The position numbers and the translations under genes were made by a program. From assembly GCF_000004195.4 (NCBI RefSeq), contig NC_030677.2, positions 61,076,222 to 61,140,221 on the forward strand: DNA of 64,000 nt. The letters run 5' to 3'. Below the pieces are notes generated by a model. That model saw nothing but the letters and a program-made list of their open reading frames with translations, had not been told where the DNA came from and searched no databases. Below, one piece after another: positions 11,755 to 46,545 of this stretch. Numbering within the stretch: the stretch's first letter is position 1; each line of letters opens with the position of its first letter. The stretch is from Xenopus tropicalis. Its lineage: Eukaryota > Chordata > Amphibia > Anura > Pipidae.

Positions 11755-13374
11755 CAGTGGTGTGAAAAACTATTTGCCCCCTTCCTGATTTCTTATTCTT
11801 TTGCATGTTTGTCACACTTAAATGTTTCTGCTCATCAAAAACCGTTGACTATTAGTCAAAGATAACATAATTGAACACAAAATGCAGTTTTTAAATGAAG
11901 GTTTACGTTATTAAGGGAGAAAAAAAACTCCAAATCTACATGGCCCTGTGTGAAAAAGTGATTGCCCCCCTTGTTAAAAAATAACTTAACTGTGGTTTAT
12001 CAATTTCAATTTTCAATTTCAATATCAATTTCTGTAGTCACCCCCAGGCCTGATTACTGCCACACCTGTTTCAATCAAGAAATCACTTAAATTGGAGCTA
12101 CCTGACACAGAGAAGTAGACCAAAAGCACCTCAAAAGCTAGACATCATGCCAAGATCCAAAGAAATTCAGGAACAAATGAGAACAAAAGTAATTGAGATC
12201 TATCAGTCTGGTAAAGGTTATAAAGCCATTTCTAAAGCTTTGGGACTCCAGCGAACCACAGTGAGAGCCATTATCCACAAATGGCAAAAACATGGAACAG
12301 TGGTGAACCTTCCCAGGAGTGGCCGGCCGACCAAAATTACCCCAACAGCGCAGAGACAACTCATCCGAGAGGCCACAAAAGACCTCAGAACAACATCTAA
12401 AGAACTGCAGGCCTCACTTGCCTCAATTAAGGTCAGTGTTCACGACTCCACCATAAGAAAGAGACTGGGCAAAAACGGCCAGCAAGGCGCAAACCACTTT
12501 TAAGCAAAAAGAACATTATGGCTCGTCTCAATTTTGCTAAAAAACATCTCAATGATTGCCAAAACTTTTGGGAAAATACCTTGTGGACCGACGAGACAAA
12601 AGTTGAACTTTTTGGAAGGTGCGTGTCCCGTTACATCTGGCGTAAAAGTAACACAGCATTTCAGAAAAAGAACATCATACCAACAGTAAAATATGGTGGC
12701 GGTAGTGTGATGGTCTGGGGTTGTTTTGCTGCTTCAGGACCTGGAAGGCTTGCTGTGATAGATGGAACCATGAATTCTACTGTCTACCAAAAAATCCTGA
12801 AGGAGAATGTCCGGCCATCTGTTCGTCAACTCAAGCTGAAGCGATCTTGGGTGCTGCAGCAGGACAATGACCCAAAACACACCAGCAAATCCACCTCAAA
12901 ATGGCTGAAGAAAAACAAAATGAAGACTTTGGAGTGGCCTAGTCAAAGTCCTGACCTGAATCCTATTGAGATGTTGTGGCATGACCTTAAAAAGGCGGTT
13001 CAAGCTAGAAAACCCTCAAATAAAGCTGAATTACAACAATTCTGCAAAGATGAGTGGGCCAAAATTCCTCCAGAGGGCTGTAAAAGACTCATTGCAAGTT
13101 ATCGCAAACGCTTGATTGCAGTTATTGCTGCTTAGGGTGGCCCAACCAGTTATTAGGTTCAGGGGGCAATTACTTTTTCACACAGGGCCATGTAGGTTTG
13201 GATTTTTTTTCTCCCTAAATAATAAAAACCCTCATTTAAAAACTGCATTTTGTGTTTACTTGTGTTATCTTTGACTAATAGTCAAATGTGTTTGATGATT
13301 AGAAACATTTTGTGTGACAAACATGCAAAAGAATAAGAAATCAGGAAGGGGGCAAATAGTTTTTCACACCACTG
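11755..13374 (+). mobile_element. Tc1-like DNA transposon with IR/DR-type ends
   Basis: The element is bounded by CAGTGGTGTGAAAAACT on the left and its complement on the right, with TA duplications at 11753-11754 and 13375-13376. The inverted repeats are long, about 210 bp. Each contains a second inner copy of a GTGTGAAAAAGTGATTGCCCCC-like motif (around 11938-11970 and, inverted, 13158-13196), the inverted-repeat/direct-repeat plan of the Sleeping Beauty group. It carries one transposase gene with a single lesion. It sits between the 3' ends of malate synthase and naa15. The arms match closely, which suggests a fairly young copy. Confidence 0.95.
12147..13135 (+). pseudogene. Tc1-like transposase, disrupted near 12480
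   Basis: The first open part (12147-12503) carries the paired-type helix-turn-helix DNA-binding region: KVIEIYQSGKGYKAISKALG, the GRP hook-like SGRPTKIT, then a second helical segment. The second part (12518-13135, preceded by continuous homology from about 12485 in the new frame) is the DDE catalytic domain. It has the first Asp in WTDETK, the second in QQDNDPKH and the Glu in DLNPIEMLW, the DD34E spacing of Tc1. The two parts are in different frames. About ten bases appear to be missing near 12478-12490, between the GKNG and RRKP segments, which shifts the frame and gives an early TAA at 12501-12503. Otherwise the reading frame is open to its usual C-terminus. The protein acts on the terminal repeats of its own element. 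The copy is presumably inactive but could supply ends that are mobilised in trans. Confidence 0.93.
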
Positions 13375-13376
13375 TA

Positions 13377-15218
13377 TATAAAGGTGCTTTTCTATTGCGC
13401 TTATATAGGTACTCTGTGAGCCATGTCACCCTATAGTACCAAACCAAATCTCCATGCCTACAGGTAATTCAAGACAAAGTTTGGGTGCTCATTCATTTTA
13501 AAAACAGTCGCCAAATACAATTACAGTTAAAATACTTTACAGAAGAGCAATGTAAAAAAAATGCATTAGAAAACTTAAGTTACATCGACAATTCCTTATC
13601 ACATTTGGCTCTCAGATTTGCTCTGCCAAATACAGGACACTTTAAAAACGAGCACCAAAATCACAGCCTTTCTGTAGGTGGAGGAGGAGCTGCACATCCC
13701 AAAGCTAAGCACTGCTGCAATGCAATCTGATACAGGATGATGCCATGTTATCACCACTGCACCCAGGAACTAAAGAAGTCAGGCACTGATGGGTTAAACT
13801 AGCGGAAGTGTTTTCAAAATGGTTTTATTGCATTACATTTGGTACCTTATGATAACAAAAAAGGAAATGACAGGGTTAACAGCAGGGAAAAGAAGCTGGT
13901 TTGTTACTGGGAGAAAATGCAAAATTAAAAAAAAAAAAAAAAAGCTCCTTATTACAAACCTAGGAGCCTCTCGTCTGATATTCTCTGAGCAAGAATTATA
14001 CGCCATACAAAGAGGGGGCTTCAAGTATTACAAACTTGTGACACTAGGCAGGGGGAGATGACGAGGTATCTGAACTGCAGTATGGTTTAGTTCTGCATAA
14101 TGTGAGCAAGGCTGATAGAGGTTGTCAAATAGAAAGCTGTTGTCAAGCAACAGAGCTCGTCCAGTCCCAGCAACCAGGACCTTCCTGCTGCATCAAAAGA
14201 AAAACCACGCTGGTAACGCGTCACGTTCCCGTTAGTGCTGAAACACAGTGCATGATTTCTTTTGGTTCTCGCAATACAGTTTAACATGTTTGGCAAACCA
14301 TATGTAAGGGACTGCTCCTTCCTACAAAGCAGAGCGTTATGACTGGTGGCCTTAACAGCTGCTGTGATCTACGCTCCAAGCTTCTTCCATTTGTTCGGAG
14401 GGATGCCGAAACTGTACCTCACAGTGGCTTCAAGCCCGATGGTCTAACAGAACTGTTTAATCTGTATAAGGGAACAAACTCTTGTTTTTCAAGTAAAGGT
14501 TTGGTATTTTTTCCTAATATTTTAGCAGAAGAAAAAGAAAAAAAAATCTGTTGCAGAAGCCACAAATGAAAAGTATCCAGAGAACTGCATGGGGCAAGTG
14601 TTACTAGAAAGCCCTTTGTTCTCTGCACCCCTCTGTTTGGGTATCTGCTTACTTGCTCTCTATATGAAGTTCTCCGGGGAATCACAGTTGGACAGAAACC
14701 AGGCGCCAAAAAAATCTTGTGCTCAGTAAAAAAAAAAATCCAGTGCTAAAACAGCAAATTGCCCCCCTCATCCCTTCCTCTCACCCTATGGCCCAAGGGT
14801 CTGCAAGGAAAGGGTCTGCAGGCCCCTCAGATACTGCTAGGAGTGTGCTGTTCAAGGTAAGTAATCTCTCTAAAAGACAAACTGTTAGTAATATTTGTGC
14901 CACACACCTGCTCTGGGTACTGTAACCATCTTTAGCTCATATATAAATTAATTTAAAACAGGGAACTCCATACAGATGTTTCTCCCTCTTCAAATGTTTA
15001 GCAGCAAATTTATTTTTAAGAAACCAATCCTCCTCCCATATCCTGTAATACATTATATAGACTACCTCAGCAGGATATAAAAAAAGTAAAACAATATTTA
15101 AAGGCAACAATTCTTTTACTCCTTTCATTCTCCACATAAGTTACAGAGCGATACAGCAGGTGCGTGACAAAAATATTAGATAGTTGATATGGTCCAATGT
15201 CTGTTCTTTATCAGCTAT
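13377..15218 (-). other. naa15: naa15 3' UTR and intergenic sequence
   Basis: This follows the naa15 stop on the minus strand. Two minus-strand AATAAA signals are visible, at 15009-15014 (about 205 bp after the stop) and 13824-13829, so the 3' UTR may be short or about 1.4 kb. Several short open frames here show no family resemblance. A poly-A run lies at about 13926-13943. Confidence 0.55.
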
Positions 15219-39660
<24,442 letters not shown>

Positions 39661-40145
39661 CGTCGCAGCCACTGCAGGAGCAGCTCTTCCCTGGCACCTC
39701 CCGCTCCCTTCTTATGGGCACAGTTCGCGGGCCGTGGTTCGGCTGCCTGAGGGCCGCTGGGAGAGATAAGGATGAGCAGTCACTACCCTACAACACACGC
39801 AAGTGCCCGGCTGCAGTATGCGCAGCACAATAGAAGGGACGAGCCAGTCTCCTTCCGGACCTTCCTATGCCCAGGCTTGTCAGAATCCCGCCGGCCGGTC
39901 AGTTCACGTGGTAGCTGAACAGACCCGACAAGAAGCAGAGGCCAAAATGGCGGAAGGAGGAGGGACAGCTTCCCGGGTCAGGGGTAGAGTAGCGCCTGCG
40001 TCCTGACCCGGTACCACGCCTCTTCCGCCAGCCTTACCGGAGGCAGGAAGACTTTGCCGTTCGGCACTCGCTTGGTCTAGCCTGAAGCCAGAGTAGTGAA
40101 ACGAGAGACGAGAAATCGATTGGGTTATTCCTACTGTTAGCCGCC
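39661..40145. promoter_or_regulatory. Bidirectional naa15/ndufc1 promoter
   Basis: Only 485 bp separate the naa15 ATG (minus) from the ndufc1 ATG (plus). The interval is GC- and CpG-rich compared with its surroundings and has no TATA box. It contains an E-box CACGTG at 39905-39910, a YY1-type AAAATGGCGG at 39944-39953, an NRF1-like half site TGCGCA at 39819-39824 and several ETS-type GGAAG cores. These are common in housekeeping and nuclear-encoded mitochondrial gene promoters. Human NAA15 and NDUFC1 are also divergent neighbours. Confidence 0.85.
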
Positions 40146-41938
40146 ATGCTGCTGTCACGGGTAGCCGGGACCTTGAGACTGCCCTTAGCGGGTGAGTTTT
40201 GGCTTAAATGTAGCACCTTTATCAGAAAGCATTTACCTTGTGTCCCTGACCCTTACGACATTGGTGCTACGATATATAGGGGCTTCCTTCCTTGGCTCCA
40301 TGGGATGAAATCAGGCAGCGCTGTGCATTTGCTGGAATTCACTATATAAAGTGAGGTTAGAGCTGCTGGGAGCACTTTGCTTTGGGTCAGGCCTGAGTGA
40401 CCTTTCTGACATTGCGAGATTCCCCTCTAATGCACGAATAATATAGATCCCATACAGAGCTAATACAGAACAATCAGTAGACAAACGTATGCCACTCATT
40501 ATCCTAAAGCCCCTGTACCCAGACTGCCCCGCATTCCCATGTGACTCCTGTAGCCCCAGTCACTTCAGGGGATTGTTGTTTGGAAACATGGACTTGACAC
40601 ATTTTGTTCTTGCCTCTGGGGCTGATAATCCTGCAGCACAAAACACTTGCCCTCCTTGTCATCATTTTTAAAGGACTCAATCCTTGGATTTTTAACTCCT
40701 CCTTCACACCCACTTAATGTATATTCCAGGTTGCTCTGGTCCATCCCACCTTCTTTTTTTTTTCATCATTCAGACTATATGTGCACATCTTTATGGTTGA
40801 AAGGCAGTTAGGACATTGGAGCTTAAAGGTTGAATAAGGGTCAATTATTAAGACATAGCAGCCATATGATAACCAAAATGCTTTATACGTGTGTAATTAC
40901 TTTTTTGTGATTTTAATTTCTACAAAGCCATAAAAAGTCTTTATACCAGCACTTGTAAATGTTGGTGCAACGGGTGTTGGGCAGGGGTCTGTGTATTTCT
41001 ACTCATTGTTTTTGTTGAAATAAAAAAAACTTATCTACATATATTCTTTTCTTCCTTACTAAACTTGCTGGTATATGGTTCTGGTAGAGATTTATCATAT
41101 TTATTTTTTATTTCAGTATGTAGGCGCTCAATGTACACAGCAAGCAAACCAGATACATCCAGACCAAACTGGCTGCGTGTTGGCTTGGCACTAGGAAGCA
41201 CTGTAGCTATATGGGCTCTTGTAAGTACGTCATAAAATTCTAAAGTAGACACTAACTCTGCCATTTAACAGGCGTCTCATATAGATGCTAAATATTTTAA
41301 GGAGGACTAAACCCTAAAAATGAATATGGCTAATTCAGAACTTATTGCACCAGCCTAAAGGTTCAGCATCTCTATATGGGCAATGATCCAGTCCTTGTCA
41401 CTCACCATCTTGAATTTTGTTAAAAGTGTCAGTGACACTCATGCTTGGTGCACTCCTGGGTTGCCAGGCGGATGTTGACTGCCAGGTGACTTGGGTCCTG
41501 GGGGTAGATAGATCTGGTCACTGATACGTATCAAGGGGGGTAGATTTGGTCACTGATACGTATAAAGGACATGGAAAGGCAAAGTCACTTGGGGGGTGCC
41601 CAAGAAGTCGGCTTTTCACTCTACTGCGCATGCGCCTATCGCATAGTCGCAGCTAAACGAAGCAGGAAGTAGGAAGCGCTACAGGTACCCCGTGCTGGTT
41701 TTGTTCACTCCTAACAGGGGCACCAGCCCAGGGTACAAGGTAAGCGATTAAAGTCACTTGGGGGTGCCTAACATTTTGGCACCCCCAAGTGACTTTGCTG
41801 TTCCTTGTCCTTTAAACAGTGGAAATGTATGTGTATAGTTTAGGGTTTGACATCTTGATTAAGGTCTTAGACCAAGACCAAAATGTTGATGTAATCAATT
41901 ATGAAATAAACCAGATTAAAGGACAACAGAGTGTGCAC

Positions 41939-41995
<57 letters not shown>

Positions 41996-44900
41996 GAGTT
42001 GGTCCCTAAGCTCGTCTTATCATGTAATCTCTTTAAAACTAGAAGCACATGTTTGGATAATAAAGGGGTTGTTTGCCTTTGTACAACATTCACAAATCTA
42101 ACAGTTCACATTAATAGAACAATCTTTGCCATATAGATAGTTAAACAAAATGTGCAACTAAAGAGAAATTCAGCCTGTGTTAAGCTACAGGAAGGATCGC
42201 ATGACAGCGGATCAGCTTTCCTCCTCCTAGGTAAAAAAGGTGCAGGCAGAGTAAAGGGCATAATCCGCTCAGTGTGCCCCTGGCCTAAGGGATGCTCTAC
42301 AAATACTGTTAGCATAAATACCAGCATTACTCTTTGTAGAGACATAATTTCTGCCAGACAAAGTAACCATACCTCACCCTTAAGGCTGATGCAACACTGT
42401 ACAGATTCACAGCCTGTCCAAGGATCAGCCCTTATGCTAGAATCGGCCTCCTTCTTTGTCAGCACCTGGAACCATTATGTTAACCAGGATGCAGGCACAC
42501 ACAGAGTATATGTGAACTTTCGCATTTCTTCACCGATATCCACCACATGTGCCCACACCCAGGCTGTTATAATGGTTTTGAATGAAGACAAACAGGGATG
42601 CTTACGCCAGTGTAAGGACTGATGCTTGGCCTGTGTTTTTATATAGCATTTAGGGTGTGGCATCAGCCTAATACTGCACATCTACCACCATTGCCTAAAA
42701 TATATTTTGTTTTTTACAACTATCACTTAAAGTTTTTCAGTTATTTAGTTTAGTTTGGCAGCTCTCCAATTTGGAATTTCAGCAGCTAACTGATTGTTAG
42801 AATCAGTGTACCCTAGCCACTGGGCAGTGATTTGAATAAGAGACTACAAAAAATAAATATTACAGGGCCTGAATAATTAATAAAAAGTAAAGATCATTTA
42901 AACTGTGGCAATATTTTTTGGTTGCTGTGGTCAGTGGCCATATAGATTCCAAATAATGTGATGGGGCAGGTATTGTTGGACGCTTCATTGCTTCCGGGAG
43001 AGGAGATTTCCTGCTGATGATGAAGCTCTCCGCCATTGTCATTGCCCTTAGAAGATAACTATAGTACACAGCATTAGTATTGGTGTTTAGGTGTTTTTAA
43101 TCAACATAAAGAAAAAACTTTAGCACACCACTAACATACATGTTCTCAAAGGGTGCTTAACTTCCACAGCTGCTCCCAAGCCTTTTTTCCATGTATCTTT
43201 ACAAAGGGGAAGACGCACACCAGTGTGTCGGCAATGCCTTTAAATCATTTATTTGCAGAAATGAACAAACAGCACAAGCTTTTCGGGGGTGACCCCTTCT
43301 TCAGGTGAAATACACACAAGTGAACAATTTACACACTAAATACCTTAACAGACCATGTGACCCATTAACCCCATCACGGCTGCAATACCAAACAGTCCCA
43401 AGCAGCCATTCAATTATGTGAATCGACAATCCCCTTCATAGGAGTCCTTTACACTTCATAATCTGTAAAACATATAACCAAAAATACAAAGTATCACATT
43501 TAAAAACCAATTATATAAAGTATCCTACAATAAACAGTTACAAAGTCTATAAAAAACATTTCAAGCTGAAGCTTTCGTTTAAACATTGAGGGGAAAGAGA
43601 ATCCAGTTTTTTAATCCACACTGTCTCTCTTTTTAATAATTGTTTAGTCAAATTTCCACCTCTAAGTAAATGGACATGTTCTTATATTCCCCATCTGACT
43701 TGTGCCACTGTATGCTTAGCTACATAAAAATGTTTGGCCACAGATAATTCAGATACATATTTCTTTCCACTTTCTTGTTCAGATTTTTCTTTTTCTCTCT
43801 CTGGTGTATAGTTCCTTATATTACTTTTATGTTCATTTAAACGGGTTCTTATTGCTCTAGCTGTCTGCCCCACATAAGGGACCCCACATGGGCATTTTAT
43901 CATATAAATTACCCCAGAGCTGGTACATGTAAAATGTCCTTGAATTCGAATTGGTGTACCTTTAGTGGGATGAGCAATCGTATCCCCTCTGATAATACCT
44001 GTACAGTGCGCACAGTCGCCACATGCGAATGTACCCGATTTGAGGGGTGCTAATAACCCACTTTTCTTTTCGCAAAACCTTTTTGGAAAAAAACCTGTCT
44101 TATTGATTTCCCCCTCCTATATGAAAATAGTGGGGTCTCTTTAAACAATTTGCCTACTTCACTATCGTCTTGTAACATGTTCCAGTGCTTTAAAATTATT
44201 TTATATTATGGGTGTGGCTACCAAAAGTTGACACAAAGGCCACTCTCTCAGATTTATTTTTCTTCAGTTGTATTTTCTTGATTAGTAACTCCTCACGTTT
44301 TACTCCTTTTAAAGCCTGCTTAATTTGATTAAGTTGTTTCTCATTATAGCCTCTCTGCACAAATTTTTTTAACCATACCCTGTGCTTCTGCCTCATATAA
44401 CTCCTCACTAGATGAAATCCGTCTCACTCTACTCAACTGGCTATATGGAAGACCTTTAAATACACCCGTAGGGTGACAACTGTTCGGCAATAAAATAGTA
44501 TTACAGTCAGTAGGTTTATAGTGCATGGTAGTCATTATTTCATTATTTACAATTTTAACTTTAACGTCTAAAAATGCTAATTCCTGCTCGGATTGTTCCG
44601 ATGTGAATTTAATGCTACCATGCACCTGATTTAGCTCTTGTACAATTAATGCAAGCTGTTCTGCTGTTCCTTTCCAAAACATGAAAATGTCATCCACATA
44701 GCGCCAATAATAGCCAATAGAGAATGTGCTCATTCCAATTGTTATTACTTAAAATGAACTTATTCTCAAACATATGCATGAACGCATTCGCATATATAGG
44801 CACCATGTTCGCCCCCATTGTACAGCCCATCAGCTGTACATAGTACTGTTCATAATATATTCAAATTTAATTAAAACATTTGTGCAGAGAGGCTATAATG

Positions 44901-46006
44901 AGAAACAACTTACCGTAATCAAATTAAGCAGGATTTAAAAGGACTAAAACGTGAGGAGTTACTAATCAACAAAATACAACCGAAGAAAAATAAATCTGAG
45001 AGAGTGGCCTTTGTGTCAACTTTTGGTAGCCACACCCATAATATAAATTAAAATAATTTTAAAGCACTGGAACATGTTACAAGACGATCGTGAAGTAGGC
45101 AAGTTGTTTAAAGAGACCCCACTATTTTCATATAATTCACATTGGAACAATCCGAGCAGGAATTAGCATTTTTAGACGTTAAAATTAAAATTGTAAATAA
45201 TGAAATAATGACTACCATGCACTAAAAACCTACTGACTGTAATACTATTTTATTGCCGAACAGTTGTGGGGCAGACAGCTAGAGCAATAAGAACCCGTTT
45301 TAATGAACATAAAAGTAATATAAGGAACTATACACCAGAGAGAGAAAAAGAAAAATCTGAACAAGAAAGTGGAAAGAAATATGTATCGGAATTATCTGTG
45401 GCCAAACAGTTTTATGTAGCTAAGCATACAGTGGCACAAGTCAGATGGGCAGTATTAGAACAAGTCCATTTACTTAGAGGTGGAAATTTGACTAAACAAT
45501 TATTAAAAAGAGAGACAGTGTGGATTAAAAAACTGGATTCTCTTTCCCCTCAATGTTTAAACGAAAGCTTCAGTTTGAAATGTTTTTTATAGACTTTGTA
45601 ACGGTTTATTGTAGGATACTTTGTATAATTGGTTTTTAAATGTGATACTTTGTATTTATGGTCATATGTTTTACAGATTATGAAGTGTAAAGGACTCCTA
45701 TGAAGGGAATTGTCTATTCACATAATTGAATGGCTGCTTGGGACTGTTTGGTATAGCTGTCATGATGGGGTTAATGGGTCACATGGTAGTGTCGCATTGT
45801 CTGTTAAGGTATTTAGTGAGTAAATTGTTCACTTGTGTGTATTGCACCTGAAGAAGGGGTCACTCCTGAAAGCTTGTAGGTGTTTTTAATGCCAGTGCTA
45901 AAGACAGTTCAGAATCCATCTTTACTGATCTGTGTCCTTTTTTCAGCTTTTCACACAACATAATGATGATGTTGCTGAGTATAAAAAGAGAAATGGATTA
46001 CAGTGA
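40146..46006 (+). CDS. ndufc1: NADH dehydrogenase (ubiquinone) 1 subunit C1 (KFYI), complex I
   Basis: NDUFC1 is a small supernumerary subunit of mitochondrial complex I, a single-pass inner-membrane protein. Coding exons: 40146-40191, 41117-41220 and 45947-46006 (TGA 46004-46006), 69 residues against 76 in human, with all phases matching. The first exon encodes a basic, hydrophobic presequence-like start (MLLSRVAGTLRLPLA). The second encodes PNWLRVGLALGSTVAIWALL, covering the membrane segment. The third encodes the conserved tail FTQHNDDVAEYKRRNGL. The shorter length comes from the N-terminal part. A further untranslated exon follows at 46444 after a donor at 46029-46034. It shares the divergent promoter with naa15. 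Intron 2 is 4.7 kb because of a Penelope-like insertion (43102-45876) and a MITE. Confidence 0.95.
41564..41815. repeat. MITE (AAAGGACATGGAAAGGC family) with an NRF1-like palindrome
   Basis: The ends AAAGGACATGGAAAGGCAAA and TTTGCTGTTCCTTGTCCTTT are imperfect inverted repeats, followed inward by CACTTGGGGGGTGCC and its partner. It contains TGCGCATGCGCC at 41625-41636. Just upstream (about 41507-41563) GGTCACTGATACGTAT occurs twice in tandem. Confidence 0.8.
41941..41992. repeat. Perfect (AT)26 microsatellite
   Basis: Uninterrupted AT dinucleotides in ndufc1 intron 2, a self-complementary tract. Confidence 0.97.
42380..42671. repeat. Probable MITE with AGGCTGATGC ends
   Basis: AAGGCTGATGCAACAC on the left and GTGTGGCATCAGCCTAA on the right are inverted and match the ends of the element at 9864-10275, but the interiors differ. 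It lies in ndufc1 intron 2. Confidence 0.6.
43088..43101. repeat. Target-site duplication, left copy
   Basis: TAGGTGTTTTTAAT, identical to 45877-45890. It flanks the compound Penelope-like insertion. Confidence 0.8.
43270..43305 (-). other. Hammerhead-ribozyme-like motif at the Penelope 3' end (left copy)
   Basis: On the minus strand, CTGAAGA (43304-43298, fitting the CUGANGA core) is followed by a GGGG/CCCCC stem closing on UCA, then GAAA (43284-43281). This order matches the hammerhead cores known in Penelope-like elements. The cleavage-site triplet after GAAAAGCTTGTG does not fit NUH clearly, so activity is doubtful. No fold was computed. Confidence 0.45.
43682..44870 (-). pseudogene. Penelope-like polyprotein remnant: reverse transcriptase and GIY-YIG endonuclease
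   Basis: Reading on the minus strand, the reverse transcriptase core starts with MGCTMGANMVPIYANAFM (about 44832-44780). After a frameshift comes YYWRYVDDIFMFWKG, with the catalytic YVDD at 44700-44689. A KSERVAFVSTFGSHTHNIK segment lies at about 44260-44196. The GIY-YIG endonuclease follows: CPCGVPYVGQTARAIRTRLN (about 43895-43830), where VPYVG matches the YIG half and R/E residues follow. A stop ends the frame at 43682-43684. The part of the element before the reverse transcriptase palm is missing, and several frame breaks make it non-functional. The order RT then GIY-YIG distinguishes Penelope-like elements (Poseidon/Neptune type) from LINEs. Confidence 0.9.
44877..45592 (+). pseudogene. 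Second Penelope-like copy, internally deleted and reordered
   Basis: The copy starts with the post-reverse-transcriptase segment (44877-45130, matching the reverse complement of about 44360-44110). It then jumps to a reverse transcriptase segment (45137-45264, matching 44610-44490 on the other strand), then directly to the GIY-YIG domain (open from 45266 to 45592: GQTARAIRTRFNEHKS and onward, ending SFSLKCFL). The order is not collinear with the left copy. The endonuclease end is longer here than in the left copy, which has a stop at the equivalent of RWG. Confidence 0.85.
45847..45876 (+). other. Hammerhead-ribozyme-like motif at the Penelope 3' end (right copy)
   Basis: CTGAAGA at 45848-45854, then AGGGG paired with CTCCT through one wobble, then GAAA at 45868-45871. 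The copy ends a few bases later at the target-site duplication, at the position where a hammerhead would cut. Activity cannot be judged by eye. Confidence 0.4.
45877..45890. repeat. Target-site duplication, right copy
   Basis: TAGGTGTTTTTAAT, identical to 43088-43101. It ends 56 bp before ndufc1 exon 3 (45947). Confidence 0.8.
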
Positions 46007-46443
46007 GCAAAACACGATTTTCCACAGAGTAAGTAAAGCATATTGTGCAATGGTCTTTGTTTATTTTTGACAAAAAAATTAGATATCTGTCACTTAAAAT
46101 TCCAGATATAGTTTTAACTAAAAGAGTTAAACACTTTATCATTATTTTTTTTCTTATACAGCAGAGCCACATTGTTCATTTTTCAAGGGATCTGAAAAAT
46201 ATGGTGTAATATCAGGGAACTGCATTGTGCATTATATATTGCTGGGACTCCAGCATAGAATACAGGAAAACTTAAAATTAGGGCATGTAAAAGTGAGATT
46301 TCACTGTATGTGACTTGATTCCATATGATGCATTAGGTTGCATTATCTCAATGCCATGTTTTAAACCACATGCACTTTTTTTTATTTATGTAAATACTTG
46401 CTTTGGTAATGCTCATAATACGTGTTTTCCTTTTTTTATTTAG

Positions 46444-46545
46444 GTGTATATGAACAAGCTTTGAAGATGAAAATTGTATGTTGCTCACAAAGTATTTTCT
46501 TGTTTCATGAATGTTTCTTTCTATTCAATAAATATTGGTAACATG
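46444..46545 (+). other. ndufc1: ndufc1 3' untranslated exon with AATAAA
   Basis: A GTAAGT donor at 46029 lies 23 bp after the stop codon, and an acceptor TTTATTTAG precedes 46444. AATAAA at 46527-46532 would end the transcript near 46545. The stop lies too close to the last junction to trigger nonsense-mediated decay. Confidence 0.65.

Larger units (their letters stand above)
43102..45876. mobile_element. Head-to-head inverted pair of Penelope-like element fragments
   Basis: The left part (about 43102-44870) is a 5'-truncated copy in minus orientation: reverse transcriptase, linker, GIY-YIG endonuclease, 3' end. The right part (about 44877-45876) is a second, plus-orientation copy with internal deletions. 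Both have their 5' sides at the junction near 44870 and their 3' ends outward. A single pair of 14-bp direct repeats (43088-43101 and 45877-45890) encloses the whole unit, suggesting one integration event. Inverted, 5'-truncated partial copies are characteristic of Penelope-like retroelements. It lies inside ndufc1 intron 2. Confidence 0.9.

Noticed and set aside
11755..13374. Possibility that the Tc1 element is a domesticated host gene
   Set aside because: It keeps both terminal repeats and target duplications and has a frameshift, as expected of an ordinary inactive copy.
39661..39672. naa15 start four codons upstream (MAATMPSV)
   Set aside because: The upstream codon is GTG; the ATG at 39660 matches the vertebrate MP.VSLPP start.
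42152..42622. 156-codon plus-strand open frame in ndufc1 intron 2
   Set aside because: It has no family motif, no exon-like borders, and overlaps a probable MITE.
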